A stretch of DNA of 64,000 bases from Hyalella azteca (GCF_000764305.2 NW_025939468.1:2256-66255); one strand, 5' to 3'. Numbered from the stretch's first letter, positions 1 through 13,000 are shown. Made by a program: numbers and translations. Notes: generated by a model from the letters alone, not told the origin.

Positions 1-150
1 GAATGACACGCATGCATGAAGCTGAATGACACGCATGCATGAAGCTGAATGACACGCATGCATGAAGCTGAATGACACCCATGCATGAAGCTGAATGACA
101 CGCATGCATGAAGCTGAATGACACGCATGCATGAAGCTGAATGACACGCA
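1..150. repeat. 23-bp minisatellite, about 6.5 copies
   Basis: The unit is about 23 bp and is built around gaatgacacgcatgcatgaa. It is repeated head to tail from the window edge to base 150, with a single variant copy (caccc for cacgc). The array sits in the intron directly beside the splice donor of the exon at 159-225, so it is one of many arrays in this window that touch a splice junction. Confidence 0.95.
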
Positions 151-158
151 GGCCTCAC

Positions 159-225
159 CGAGGTCCTGAGCGCAGATGAGCGGCAGGGCCAGCAGCCCCG
201 TGAGAGCCCAGAGCGCCTTAGCCAT
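159..225 (-). CDS. First coding exon of a secreted protein (signal peptide)
   Basis: On the minus strand an ATG at 225 opens 22 codons plus one base (MAKALWALTGLLALPLICAQ...). The exon then ends at a good donor (GTGAGG, intron starting at 158). The peptide is a textbook signal sequence: a Lys near the start, a Leu/Ala-rich core, and a likely cleavage site after the ICA residues. The rest of the gene lies beyond the left edge, so the family cannot be named. The ATG is chosen because it is the start that gives this complete signal peptide. GC content is far above the flanks, which supports a real exon. Confidence 0.7.
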
Positions 226-430
226 GTTGCCGCTGAGCAGAGCAGCTTCAGAGCGCAGCAGAGTAGCTTCAGAGCTTCTTCAGAGCTTGGCAGAGTAGTC
301 ACAGAGCTTCTTCAGGGCGCTGCAGAGTAGCCACAGAGCAGCTTCAGAGCTTCTTCAGAGCAGCTTCAGAGCTTCTTCAGAGAGCAACAGAGTAGCCACA
401 GAGCTTCAGAGCTTGGCAGAGTAGCCACGA
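226..430. repeat. Degenerate tandem repeat around cagagcttcttcagag
   Basis: About 12 imperfect copies of an 8-16 bp motif (cagagcttcttcagag, cagagtagccacagag, cagagcagcttcagag) lie just upstream of the signal-peptide exon on the minus strand. The stretch would fall in the 5' UTR or proximal promoter. I see no convincing TATA box. It is low-complexity sequence, not coding. Confidence 0.8.
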
Positions 431-1084
431 CTGCCGTACCTCAGCAGCTACGTGCATATTTATACGACTGCAGACGCTTGAGATTCTTGCCTTAAATAAG
501 GTGACTTCAGATTGCTTTTTCTCTGCATCAGGTGTAGTATGTATTATAAAAAACTGCAATTCTTACCTCTGCATTGGCAAAACACATAGTATGCTTACGC
601 AGCGCTCTTTCTTGGTTTTACCATCTTATCTGATAAAGCTCATTCATCCACTACAGGTTCGTCGATCTTTATCGTTATATGTATTTTAGATTATTTCAGA
701 AATTATTTATCTTGCGAGGATTATGTAAAACAGATAATTTATCGATCGATTTATTGTTGTAGTTTCTCTTATTGTTGCAAATGGTTCAAAATCTTAATGT
801 TCTTCAGATCAGTACACCGTAAGTAAATTTCTATATTAAATAAAGTGAGCACGTCTATTATATGCCCCATAGTATGTATGTAGTGTCCTTTTAAATACAC
901 GATTATTCTTCACAAGAAAACCTAGAACTCAATAAGAAAAATATTTTTGCAATTTGATCAATTGTCCAATGAGTGAGCACTCAACACGTTTTGATTATGA
1001 TTGGTAATCTCTTAATCTATCAATTTTGTTTTGGAAAAAGACCCATCAAGGCGCAGAATTTTTTTTTTGCGGTTCATGCCATTA
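431..1084. other. AT-rich intergenic stretch, nothing recognised
   Basis: Both strands carry only short chance ORFs with no coding character. No repeat shared with the rest of the window was noticed. Confidence 0.5.
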
Positions 1085-1335
1085 TAATAACAGCGGTTTT
1101 AGCGTTTAATAGGCCCTAGGCCTGTTCCCGATTCTTAACATCGCAGAACATTCACAGCTTGTTGCGGGTCTCGAACATGCAACTCACTGCTACAATTCTG
1201 CTATGCTTAACCGCCCGGCCTCCACCCGGCCCCTCCTCCTGACCAGAAACTGGCGCACAGAGCTGGGATCGAACCCGCGCCTCTCTGCGCCAATCCTGGG
1301 ACTCTGAACTGTAACCACTGGGCCACCCTGTGGTT
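1085..1335 (-). mobile_element. tRNA-derived SINE, full-length copy 1
   Basis: Read on the minus strand, the element starts near 1335 with a tRNA-like head. It has a pol III A box (TGGCCCAGTGG, 1325-1315) and a B box (GGTTCGATCCC, 1275-1265). A non-tRNA body and a tail ending in an aggcctagggcctatta-type sequence follow. The same body recurs at 6795-6986 and 52598-52826, which shows that this is a dispersed family and not a tRNA gene. The anticodon arm does not fold into a normal tRNA. Confidence 0.88.
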
Positions 1336-1880
1336 ACTGATAGATTTATAGACTTGAACGAAGAAGAAATGGTACAATCTGTCATTTATCCTCCTTCTAC
1401 CGGCCGTACTTTTCTTACATAATATAAATTTAGAGTTATGAAATATTATTTAAAATCAGATTTTTTTAAACATCCCAATTTGTTTACCTTATTGTTCATT
1501 TGTTCCCCATGTTCCCCACAATGACGGATAAATTGAATTGAATATCTTCATGAAAATTTCATAATTCATATGCCCATCCTGGAAACGAGCAAATTCTTTA
1601 GAGAATGAGCAAAGAAACCCCAACTACGTAACTCCAATGATCCTTTGCCAACATCTTAACTTTGACCGTTCGATTGAAGTTGTTGAATATAAATTCATTG
1701 AAGTATCAACTAGAGGTTATCACGTGTTCATCATTCTTTTCTTATTTCGTATGCTTACCATCTTGCTATATTATATTTTTAACATTCATGACCCGATTTG
1801 ATAAAGATGCTAAGGGAAATCTTGCATAAAAAACCAACCTTAATCTACACGAAATTAAAGAAAAAATGAAAAAAAAATAT

Positions 1881-2330
1881 TCACTTGCGCAGTGGCTGTG
1901 CTAATTTCAGGTTCGATAAATCAGTCGTTTCTACTATAGTATTATATTATTATAAAATTATGGTGCAAGCCTATCAAAAACCCGCATCGATTTTTTGTCG
2001 CATAAAAGCTATCTATTATAATGTGTTATAAAGTTTACTAGGACCACTAACTTGCTCTATAGTCATTCAGGACATTTAACAATGACATGGAATAAAAAAA
2101 AAGCGACCACCAGAAATGTCCTTCATACCACAGTCCATTTTGTGATATTTGCAATTAAACCTAAATTTCGGAGAGAGTTTTTCGTTATTGTTGTCACATT
2201 ATTGCTGGTGCAATTATCTTCGCAGAAATTTTTAGTAACTATTTTCTGATGACCTTACGTAACTGCAAGTTTAACGTAATTTTAAACTATTTTTTTTGTT
2301 AATCTTATTTGCATACTTTAGTTTCTCTGA
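1881..2330 (+). repeat. Dispersed repeat copy A, paired with 3329-3745
   Basis: The block begins with a tgcgcagtggctgtg motif followed by aatttcaggtt. Further on it has aacttgctctatagt...attcaggacattt and a string of weaker matches. The same motifs occur in the same order at similar spacing in 3329-3745. The copies are well diverged, so this is an old interspersed element. No ORF was recognised. Confidence 0.65.
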
Positions 2331-3328
2331 ATGTAGTATGAGAACACATATGTTCTATTTATATAATTTTCCAATTATATTTAAATATATTGCGACATTA
2401 GAGACTATAACTTCATTTATGATGTTATTTTTGTATAAGCCAACTCGAAAATCCTTAAAACGAGTATGAAAAAAATTATTCATATCTATATGACCAAAGT
2501 CAAGTTGATGAAATGAGGAAAAAGGAGCAAATTGCATAGACTTTTGTAGTTAACCTTTTGATATTTCGGCTCATAAAATAAACTATGATATTAACATAGA
2601 CTTCCTTAGCATAATTGGAAAAATTTGAAATAAAAAATTATATCGTCACGGTATGCATTATTTTCTTCATATAAAACAAACAGGTAATTTTACATGAGTT
2701 CTTTTACATTTTACATGAGGCCTAATCTTGCTTCCTAGTACAAATCTGATAGCAATGCAAGTATGGAAGTTGTGAATTTTCACAAGTAAAAGGCTTAACT
2801 TTTGATAAAAATTGCCAAGTTCAAAGTCAATATCTCCAACTGTAGTGAGGAAAAACCCGGAAATTGTTTTCTAGAGGCTCACACTGTTATCGATATTTAC
2901 CACAAATGAACTCGACTTTGTAAGTAACTCCAAAAATATATCAATTATACACGTGCACATGACAGCCTGCAAAAATGCTGTGCATATAGGAGGCTTCAGT
3001 CGCTTCTGAATTGGGCAATTAACCGATAACTGTCGCAAACGTACTCGAGTCACAACCGAAGTCGAGAAATATGTTAAATTTATACCTGCGCATTGATTGT
3101 AATCATTTCGCTTCACTCTAGTCGTTTTATATATTAGGTAATCAACCGATAAGTAAAGAAAATGAGATTGGATCTCCGCCAAAGTTGGGAAATAAGCTAT
3201 ATTTGCAACTGCGCAGTGAATGTATTAATGTGAAATTATTAATTATTCGCTTTTAAATATGTTAATAAACACATAATAACCACAAATTAACTTTAATGTA
3301 CACGGCACACAAGAAAAACTGGAAATTT

Positions 3329-3745
3329 CACACATGCGCAGTGGCTGTGGGAATTTCAGGTTTTGGAAATTAGTAAATTAAAAATTATATAATTAAGTGC
3401 AAGACTTAAAAATCATGTAAATTTTTGTCACTAAAATCAACCATTATGTGGTTTTACATATATTACTAGGTCCTCTAACTTGCTCTACAGTAATTCAGGA
3501 CATTTCCCAATGAACTTACCCGAAAGAAGCGACTACTAGATATCTCTTTCATTTAAAAGTCTATTTTGTGAAGCTGAAATTTTAACTAAATTTTGAGAGG
3601 CGTTTATGACCTTTTTTGGTCACATCATATGTAGGGTTCATGGAGTATGCTTTTTGCTATCTCATGTTCGGCCTAAACTGTGAGTTTAATTTAATGACAT
3701 TCCCAATTTTATTGTCTATCTTATTAAACACTTTAGCACCAGAAT
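3329..3745 (+). repeat. Dispersed repeat copy B, paired with 1881-2330
   Basis: This is the second diverged copy of the element described at 1881-2330. It contains gcgcagtggctgtgggaat, then ctaacttgctctacagtaat, then a degraded tail. The two lie in the same orientation about 1.45 kb apart. Confidence 0.65.
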
Positions 3746-4436
3746 TTTTTTAATGATGTTTAAATTCACTGCGCTTGCCGAGATCATTATTAATTTTTAT
3801 TTTTATTTATGTATCCTCAAAAGTCCCTTCAAAGAGTTAAAAAAATTTAATCAAAAAACAATAAGCCTACAATCAAATCTGTGAAAAAATTGGAGGGTTG
3901 CACTGAAAAGAAGGGAACTAAGTCTGTAGACTTTTAACTTGTTGATATATATTTTAGTATTTTTTGTTGATATTTCCAGTAGCTTGTTAATATTTTCACT
4001 CCTGAAATAGACTAAGACCTTAACTTAGGTTCTTTTTACGTACTTAACATAGGCTTGCTTCTGATTCTTTTCGGAAAAGCTATTGACAATCATGGACACC
4101 GATTTTTTTAAAATAAAATCTCCGACAACCACGGGAAAACGATTTGTTCGCTGAAAAAAAAATCGGTTAAAGGTAAATTGCAAGTGGGAAAAATAACAAC
4201 AGTTAGAGATCATTTCTACGTAACTAATGAATGTAATCAGTAAAAAATTGTTAACAATGAATTATAATTTCCACATATATTTCATAAATTCGAAATATCA
4301 ATTCATACCGATTTTAATTAAACGGTCCTCCATCTTCATAATAGTTCTGGTCGAGAAGCGGGGCCTAATCTTAAAACCCAAACACCATCATTGACAAAGA
4401 ATTACGCATTCTTATTTGCCGGACTTACAGTGCTTA

Positions 4437-4724
4437 TGGTCTGAAGAATCGGCCCAAGTAGAAAGTCCGGTCCAAACAGCGTACATCAATGGCTGGTGCA
4501 TAGTTGGCTTGTAAGTTCACGGTGAATAAGTCGATAAATTCAGAGCAGCACATTTCGTTAAGGAGGTCTTGCAGGCAGAAATCTAAGCAGTAGCCACTGC
4601 AGCAGAGGCTCCTGCCTTCGTCGGGTAAACTGAGGTAACTGCAGAGCAGAGTCGAGCCAGTCTTTCTTCGCTGAATATCCCGCGTCCGCCTGACGCCGCA
4701 CCTTAATTGGGTTTTCTTTCCCAT
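4437..4724 (-). CDS. Possible Cys-rich exon, unrecognised
   Basis: This short GC-richer island is open on the minus strand and encodes a Cys-rich peptide (for example SLCCSGYCLDFCLQDL, later AIDVRCLDRTFYLGRF), ending at a stop at 4434-4436. Its base composition differs from the AT-rich flanks, which is the main reason to list it. I recognise no domain and cannot place splice sites with confidence. It could be an exon of the secreted-protein or acyl-CoA synthetase locus, a relic, or chance. Confidence 0.2.
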
Positions 4725-5364
4725 TTTTTTTTATCCGGAGCGCGGACAATAGAATTCGGACAATTTAAATTCAAATAGGTGTTGGCTCATACGTTAGACA
4801 AAAATATAAAAAGATTTTAACAATATTAAACGTGACTGACTGAATATTTGAAGGTTAAATTAGCAATCGATTTGGCAGGGCCTTTGGCAGTTAATCTCTC
4901 CTCTGATATTTACCCCTCAAATATTGCGATCTTTGATATATTGAAGACATACGCTGACTGTATTGCTGGCTGATGTCAAAGAGGAAGCAAGATTATGCAA
5001 AATGGAAAAAAATAATGTTTTTGCACAGACAACACAATGGGTTACAAAATAAAATACGCGGAAGAATTCTCTTCGTACATTGTTAGAAATGAATCATAGC
5101 TAGGGGTTTTTATTATAAGTTACTTTTAAAGTATGTTTAGAGTGTCTATCTTAAAAAATCGTGCTCTATTTCAGGAGCAAAAATATCAACTGATTATAAT
5201 ACAAACAAATGTCTGTTAAATTTGCTCCCCTAATTTTAATGCTCCACGCCACTTGTTAAATCTTGAATTGTTCTGCAGGATCTACCCGACCTCAGTTCGC
5301 AATTCCGGGTAGATATCTCTTTCATTTCAACAACGAGTTAAACTCTTTTGCTTGATCTTACTCC

Positions 5365-5520
5365 AAAAAATGTAACTCAGTACTCACTGCAGTGAGTGAC
5401 AGAGAGCACATTTTTTCAAAATCGACGAAAACGTGAAGTCACGGACAGACAGACAGACGGACGGACATGGCGAGCACAATAGCGCCTTTTTTCCATAAAT
5501 GAGAAAATACGCTAAAATAT
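5365..5520 (+). mobile_element. R1 family MITE-like element, copy 1
   Basis: The copy starts with the palindrome cactgcagtgagtg in a taactcagtactcactgcag context. A gcgcattttctc-like arm follows (degraded here), then an acgaaaacgtgaagtcacgg core, a gacagacagacgg microsatellite and a catggcgagcacaatagcgcc block. It ends with the opposite arm, gagaaaatacgct. The arms are inverted repeats of each other, which is typical of a non-autonomous element. Other copies lie at 8481, 15272, 17232, 21708, 33134 and 61729. Confidence 0.75.
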
Positions 5521-6049
5521 AAATATAATAATTAGTCAGTCGTCAAGGATACAAAACTGATTCACATTAATTATTTCCTTTATTTCGCTCAAATCTTCAA
5601 GCTCCCCAAAATTTGACCATCGAATTTATTATCGTCGCTTTCAACGTTAAATTTCGCCATCGTGAAAATCTATTTTGATTCGACGAAAGAGCTACGGGCG
5701 GTAAACTAGCTACGAAAACGCTGTGCACTGGAAAATTTAGAGCTCACACATTAATTATTGTACTGCCAAAGTATCTCCAAAGTATTATTGTACTGCCAAA
5801 ATAGAACACATAAAATCCAAGATTACAAGGAAATGAAATTTTAGATCCCTTTTTTCATAGACTCGACTGTTGGCTTCAACCTTTGACTATTTCTTGAATT
5901 TTTTTTCAACTTTCGAGTTGGTTTACTGTATAAATAACATCATAAATGAAGTTAGTCTAAAAAACAAGGTTTAATATATTATATTCCACTTGGAGGAACT
6001 ACAACAGTATACTAATTAGATTGTAGTTGTTTAATCCTACAGTTTAGGG

Positions 6050-6545
6050 CAAGCCTAAAATATTCATAAATAATAATATACGTTTAAAAATTACTTTTTT
6101 AAGACAACACTTCCAAAGAATCCAGTGTCTCCAATGTTAAAGATGTACAATGAGTTTCTCATTTTATTTTGGAATAATAAAAAGATTAATTTTTCAATTT
6201 TTTAATATATAAATTTTTTTCAAAATTATTTATTCTGTCTTTTTATTTATGAATTGCCTCCAACTTCACACAAGTGTGAAAAATTTCAAATCAATTGGAC
6301 AGGTAAAAGTGTGTCAAATATCAATTATAAGATATGTAAATGACAAAATTATTTTTTACATTTTTTTAATATTGAAAAAAAAAAATATTCCTAAAATTAT
6401 TTATTTTGTCTTTTGATTCATGCATTGTCTCCAACTTTACGCAAGTGTGCAAAATTTCAGATCGATATGATAGGTAGAAGTGTATTAAATTTCGATTACA
6501 AGATTTGTAGCAGACAGACAGATGAACAGACAAACAAGAAGTGAA
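6050..6545 (+). repeat. R2 dispersed repeat with internal duplication
   Basis: The stretch carries a block of cttcacacaagtgtgaaaaa followed by attggacaggtaaaagtgtg, repeated with about 160 bp spacing. It ends in an agacagacagatgaacagac tail and aagaagtgaagttaaagag. The same order (aagacaacactt, acacaagtgtgcaaaat, ggacaggtagacgtgtg, gtgaagttaaagag) returns at 62790-63080. It is probably the 3' part of a degraded transposon. No ORF is recognisable. Confidence 0.65.
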
Positions 6546-6699
6546 GTTAAAGAGAAGTGTTGTAATAAAAAATCACGAGAGTTTATTTTTCCCGAAACGG
6601 CAGGAATGCCCCGATAAATTTAAACGAAATATCAAAATCATTAAATGGACGTAAGTATTAAGGAGATATCTGGTGGTGGAATTTTATCCCATGTCATTT

Positions 6700-6794
6700 T
6701 GATATAGTACAGTATAGTAAAGTACAGTACAATACTGGACAGTATAGTATAGTAGTACAGGATAGTATGGTACAGTACAGGACAGTATAGTAAT
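6700..6794. repeat. Simple repeat of agta/cagtatag units
   Basis: This low-complexity tract of gtatagtacagtacagtat-type units directly follows the 3' end of the SINE at 6795-6986 (minus orientation). It probably grew from the SINE tail. Confidence 0.8.
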
Positions 6795-6986
6795 AGCAGC
6801 GTTCATTAGGCCGCAGGCCTGTCGCTGATTCTTAACATCGCCGAAAATCCCCAGCATGTTGCTGTCTTGAACTCGCAACTCACTGCTACAATTCTGCTTT
6901 GCTTAACCGCCCGGCCTCCTCGTCGATTCTGACCAGAAACTGGCGCACAGAGCTGGGATCGAACCCGCGCCTCTCTGCGCCAATCA
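6795..6986 (-). mobile_element. tRNA-derived SINE copy 2, head truncated, abuts a coding exon
   Basis: The body and B box are nearly identical to copy 1 at 1085-1335. The element starts at GATTGGCGCAGAG, so the A box and first ~50 bp of the tRNA head are missing. That truncation point joins acyl-CoA synthetase exon 10 (7063-6986) without any visible splice donor between them. The reading frame of the exon continues open through the SINE to a stop at 6806-6808. Confidence 0.85.
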
Positions 6987-7063
6987 GGAAGTTCAGCGAG
7001 GATGGCAACACCGCCCGTCAGGTGCTTGTGCTTGGCGCAGTGTTGCTGCACGTGCGCCATCAC
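6986..7063 (-). CDS. Acyl-CoA synthetase exon 10 (AMP-binding C-terminal domain), interrupted
   Basis: An acceptor (CTGGCGCAG) precedes phase-0 codons VMAHVQQHCAKHKHLTGGVA and ILAELP. This matches the AMP-binding C-terminal stretch that normally reads ...VAKHKxLxGGVxFVDxIPKxxSGK. The frame agrees with exon 9, which ends in phase 0. The match stops exactly at ELP, just before the expected lysine loop, where the SINE begins. If transcribed as it stands, translation would continue for 59 SINE-derived codons to a stop at 6806-6808. Confidence 0.75.
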
Positions 7064-10000
7064 CTGCGCCAGACGTACGAGACATAAATATATATATTAT
7101 ATTCTTAGGAAGTTCAGCGAGGATGGCAACACCGCCGTCAGGTGCTTGTGCTTGGCGCAGTGAGCCAGACTTAGGAGTCTTGAATGTTTACGTTAGAAGG
7201 TACACATAAATTTCAGCGACAATTAGAACATGATTTGACAGATTAGACAAAGAGCAAGATGAAGCGACGAAGCATTAGTTTGTTTCTGTCGTGCGCCTGA
7301 ACGTAGAGTTTGGAAGCGCCGTGTGGTCACCGAAACTTGAACAGGACAAAAATTTAAGTGTTCAAAGACGCGCAACAAGGATAATTCCAGTCTTGAAGGG
7401 CAAGTCCTATAAGAAAGATTAAAGATTATGAAGCTTCCAAACCTCTGTTATGGACGGCTGCGTGGGGACTTCATTGAAGTATACAAGTATACTAATGGTT
7501 TATACAAGGTCCCAGAAGGATTACTGGAATTTGATAGAAGAGCCAACACCAGGGGCCACGACTTTAAACTAAAAAAATTGCGTTGCAACTCATCCACGCG
7601 ACAACATTTCTTTTCGCTTCAAATCACCGACATGTGGAACAGCCTCCGAGATTACATCGTTGATGCTCCGAGCATAACCGCGTTCAAGAACAAACTTGTT
7701 AAAGCTATGGAGAAATGTATTTTCAGACTTGAAATGCCTAGCACCGTATCGAACTTGGTACGTGGAAGTCTAGTAGCTATTTCAAACTATCGTCAGTCAT
7801 GAAAAATTCCGGTCAAAGGACATGCTTTTGGATATTCTGTGAACAAGTCACGAGAAGTACAAGAATCGGCGATAGGCCACATCAGGCCTACTCTTCGGCG
7901 CCGACATTACTATATACATGTTAGGTTATGCTACTACCAACCTTCAATTAATAATACTTTGTTTTACTGACCACTCGCACCAAATTGGGCGATATCGGTT
8001 CATGCATGTTGCATCAAAGTTCAAATTGAACTTAGGCTCTTATAAAGATCGCCATTACAGTAGGAGAAGAAACCAATTAAAAAATTATTTCATGCAAAAA
8101 ATGTATACCATTGTAGTTATAATTGCATGTATCAATAATTGTATACTAACGATCTACACTATAAAAATTCACTGATGATGATTACCTAGTTGTGAACCCT
8201 TTTTATCCCTACTACACTTTAGGCTCTGAAGATTGCATAAATTCGTGAATACGAGTTGATACATGACTTTCGCAATACAATTTGAAAATAATTTGTTGCA
8301 GATGTTAACATAGGGAGGATAATGACAGTTAAGGTCTTGTGTCAACTGCACTATCTTTTTTAAGTCGTTTGTTCCTCAGAGACATACGAACTGCGCGTTT
8401 ACCCTCACTCTAATAAGTTCCTTGTACACGGGATCAATAGTGGCAACCGTAAGTATCAAACATCCTCTATTTCCGTGTATTTTTAGCACATTTTCTCATT
8501 TATTTAAAAAAGGCACTATTGTGCTCGTCATGTTCGTCCATCCGTGACGTCCGTCCGAGACGGCCGGACGAACATGAGAAAATGCGCTGTCACTCACTGC
8601 AGTGAGTACTGATCTAATTTTTTCTATGACAGCCTCTATTTCCCGTGTTATTGGCATCGTTGTGCTACGCTGCTGGCAACGTGAGAACCCTGTTACCATT
8701 GATACGAAGTCAATAGCATGATAATTAATCGCATTTATCCTATGTCAGTTGTAGTGTACATAATTGACCTCGTGTACATTGTACAAGCACATTGAGACCG
8801 TCACCGGCAATACAGATTAAAACTGTTCCAAAAAGCGACATCCTTACAATAATTTATTTGGAAAGATTTAAGGGCACTTTAGTGAGCTTCTTTCTGTAAT
8901 TGCTGTATATGTAGAACTTGTGTATATAGTCACCGTTTTTTCATCGATGCCGCCCTTGGTGGTGATGTAGGCCCTGGGGGCTTCACCCGTCATGTCGTGG
9001 GGGACACCAACCACGCTCACCTCCACCACCTGGGGGAGCTGCAGGATCACGTCCTCTATCTCGCTGGGGGACACCTGGGTGGACAGGAAGAGGGGTAAAA
9101 ACTTTGGGGGCGAACATAGAAGAAAAAATATTTTAACAAAGAGAGAGAACGAGTGATTACATTCTTGGATATACTAAATAAATTCTTGGATGGTATAACA
9201 AAAAGAACACTGAACAAGTCTGAATTTCAACATTTTATTAATAATCAAACGGAGGGCCAGAAAGATGCATTGGAATAGAAAATTTTGTATACAGAACAAT
9301 ATTTGGTCGTATTAAAATGCGCCTAAAAAATATTTTGAAAATATTATTGACCTGCAGAGCGTTAATATTTGAACGTATTAAAATGCTCCTCGGTGATATT
9401 TTGAAAATGTTAGTGACCTGAAGAGAGTTGACTTTGATGAGCTCCTTGATCCTGTCGACGACGCTGACGTAGCCGTCGACGTCGTAGCGTCCCACGTCGC
9501 CCGAGTGCAGCCAACCGTCCTGGTCCAGCGTCGCGGCCGTCGCCTCAGCGTTGTTGTGGTACGCCTTCATCAGCTGACGGGCGGGGTACGGTTATGACGT
9601 GGCCTTATTGGCCGTGATACGGCTGATCATTGGCGGCTACGGCTAGGCTGTGGTACGCCTTCATCAGCTGACGGGCGGGGTACGGATACGACGCTGTTTT
9701 ATGGCGGCGGCTATAGCAATATTTAACTGCGGTGTCGGCGTTGATGTCAATTATAGCACTATGCTGATTCTAGAACCTGAACTCTCTAAACCAATTTTGT
9801 TGCTCGTGACTTTTAAGCACTCGGCTACCCCAACTATATGGCATTTAATTGCTATAAGTATAAAATGTAGTGCTGTGGCATCAGCTGACCGGTTGGATAC
9901 AGTTAAGTTTCTATCATCGGCAGCTGTACTGCTCATCATTAAAAGTTTTACATGGGGCGGTAACGTTGAAATTTTTTTCCTTGCTGGATGTGCAGCTCGG

Positions 10001-13000
10001 ATACGGCTGGATCCTCTTCGTTGGTTGCAGCCATGATACAAGTATCCCTAATACACTTATTTCAATGTATATGGATACGATTTTTATATCCAATATAATA
10101 GGTTAAATTATTGGAAAGTGGGAGCTTTCCATGAAACAACTTGTGTTTTATAAAGCAACATTTCATTTTTCGAATTGTTAAAAATGTGTTGACAATCAGG
10201 AACAATTAAAAAAAATTTTCCACTGAAAAAATGCGTTTCTCTGCAAAATTGTGCGTACAAATTAAATAGAGTATGTTTGTACTGACGAAAATGATGAACA
10301 TGAAAAAGTCTCATTATTTGCTTGAAAAGCGTTAATAGATTAGAGAAGTTGTAATTCAATAATGCTTTAATGCACAAGTATTAAATAATGTATCTTGATT
10401 CCTGGCATATGTGGGCAAGAAGGACAAATTCAAAGAAAATAATACTATATAAATAATATATCTTATTTTGCAGAGATTTTCATCTCACCGTTGGTCCCCG
10501 CGTACAGAGTTCCCCCACTTGCCCCACGGGGAGGTCCTCCCCTGTGGTGAGGTCGACCACCTTCCCCTCGAGCCCCGGCAGAAGCTGCCCCGTGAACCCC
10601 ACCCGCGTGTCCCCCACGGGGTCCTGGTGGCTGATCAACGTCTCGGTCATCCCGTAAACTGCGCGGGGTGGAGCACAGTAATTTTACATAATTTGAGTTG
10701 CATAAATTTTCAAATAATTAATTCGAATTGCATAGTTTGAATCGCACGTCAAATAAATAATTTGAATTGCAAAATTTGAATTGCACGTCAAATAAATAAT
10801 TTGTATTGAATTATGTTGGTACAATTATTGTGATGAATATTTAATTGTGCTCGAAATTAAAAATATTCAACATGGCAGTGTACTTGATATAAGATCATCA
10901 TTAAGAGATTAAGATATAAAGCAAAGTGATACAAACAATGGTGTTGTCACAATTAAAATCCATCAAGTAAAATATTCATCATGAAGGTTTTAATAAATAT
11001 ATTGCAATAATACACCCATTAAGAAAGATATTCATCATTTTAACGTGTTAGTAAATATATTAAAATAATACAACCATTAAGTAAGATATTCATCATTAAA
11101 GGCTTAATAAATATATTAAAGTAATACACCCATTAATCAAGATATTCATCATTTAAGGCTTAATAAATATATTAAAATAAGACACCCATTAATCAAGATA
11201 TTCATCATTAAAGGCTTAATAAATATATTAAAATAAGACACCCATTAATCAAGATATTCATCATTAAAGGCTTAATAAATATATTAAAGTAATACACCCA
11301 CTGTGTAGGAGTTGGCCGTGCGGGGCGATGACGTCACTGACTTTGGCCACGGCGGTGGGGGGGACGGGGGCGGCGCCAGACAACACGGCGTCAACGTGCG
11401 AGAAATTCTGTCGAGTGAATTTCGGGTGCGCGAGCGCGAAATTCAGGAGTGAGGGAACCAAGTGCATCATGTTCACCTGGGGCGAGAATTTTTCAATTTC
11501 GATGCATAAATAACTTCAACGCATACTGGGTCGTAATTTCAGGAGCGAGGGAACCAAGTGGGGCGAGAATTTTTTTTCAATTTCGATACAAAAGTAATGT
11601 CAACGTTTGCTGGGTCGTAATTACTCCAACATTCGCTGGTGATACATGGTTAAAATTGCCAAGAAAGCTTCCTGAGTCGAATATACAGCAACATTTGAAG
11701 GTAATAAACTTGCACTATATATCATGGGAACTACCCAAGCTTTGCTAACCAATTACGCATAGATAAGTGTACCAACCTATTCAAATATACGAGAAGAGAG
11801 GTTGGAATGACAATTCAACTACACAAAAAGGTAAGAACAACAAAAAATAACAAAAAAGAATAAGATAGATACTTCAGGTGCGAAAGGAAAAATTAAAATG
11901 AACGATTAAGACTAAAGATAAAGGGTAAAAAGCACAGTTTTCTTTATTTAATTAGCTTAAGTTGAAACTCCCGTTTATTGATAGTTTGTGGGTAGAAATT
12001 TCAGTCGGTTTGAAATCTATGGATCCGGTGCTATTGCAAACTCACTTTATGTTCAAGTAGAATTTCAATAAATGTCTGAGGCTTGAACTTTGTGATGTTG
12101 AGGAGTTTTATTCCATTGAGAATCGCTAGGCTGGAAATTGCCAGGAACCCCGACAAGTGGAACATGGGCAGCGTCATCACCAAGCTCGGGCACTCAGCTG
12201 GAAAGATATAAAATAAAATTTCATGATAATTGACTGTTAATTTGATATAGAACACGTCACAACGTCAGGCAAGTGCAGGAGTTTCTCTCAGAATTTTAGA
12301 CCATGCAAGCGTCGGAGGAAAGAGAAGGCTAAGAGAGTAATTTTGATTTCGAGTTAAAAGTTGTCATTGAACAAAATTTCCCAACTTCACACTAGTGAGA
12401 ACATGCATAGGCAAGAAATCGATTGTTTTTGTATATGTAAGTTGATTTGTTTTGATCAGCTTGTACAATAATTTTCGAGGGGGTTCGAACAGATAAAGTC
12501 TGTTCAGTAACTATTCTTTACTCGATCGATTATTGACATCATTCTATATATGTTGATGTGATAATGTCGTATTAACGTTGGAAAATAAATCAAAACTAAA
12601 CGAACCAAGATCACGTTGATTCAAAGTCGAAATTAGGTTGTTTTACTTCTCTTGGAATGTTGGTCACATTTAGACGTTTATTCAAGGTTCAATTTTCATT
12701 GATCAACATTTTAACTTGGAATAAACGTTGTTTCAACGTCAGATGCCTGCTGGGAAGCCTGGGAATTTGCAGTTCCGAAAATAGAGAACACTACAAATAC
12801 CTCCAGTGGACAACACCCCGACGAAAAAAATTGGGTACGACGGTTTGTCGATTTTTCGGGCCGATTTCACTCCACTATAGCGTCACTATATGACTTCACC
12901 ATTAGACTGCCATATAAGAAGTAACTGGGGTGAGAAATTTGGTCGATTTTGCCGGTTTTCTTCACTCTAATATAGCAGCACATTACACCTTCAGGGGAGA

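Noticed and set aside
1245..1335. Possible tRNA gene
   Set aside because: A and B boxes are present, but the arms do not pair as a tRNA, and the sequence continues into a body repeated elsewhere, so it is a SINE head.
9650..10106. Overlapping ORFs on both strands in synthetase intron 7
   Set aside because: They lie in an intron bounded by well-supported exons, and the start of the block is the duplicated exon 8 acceptor.
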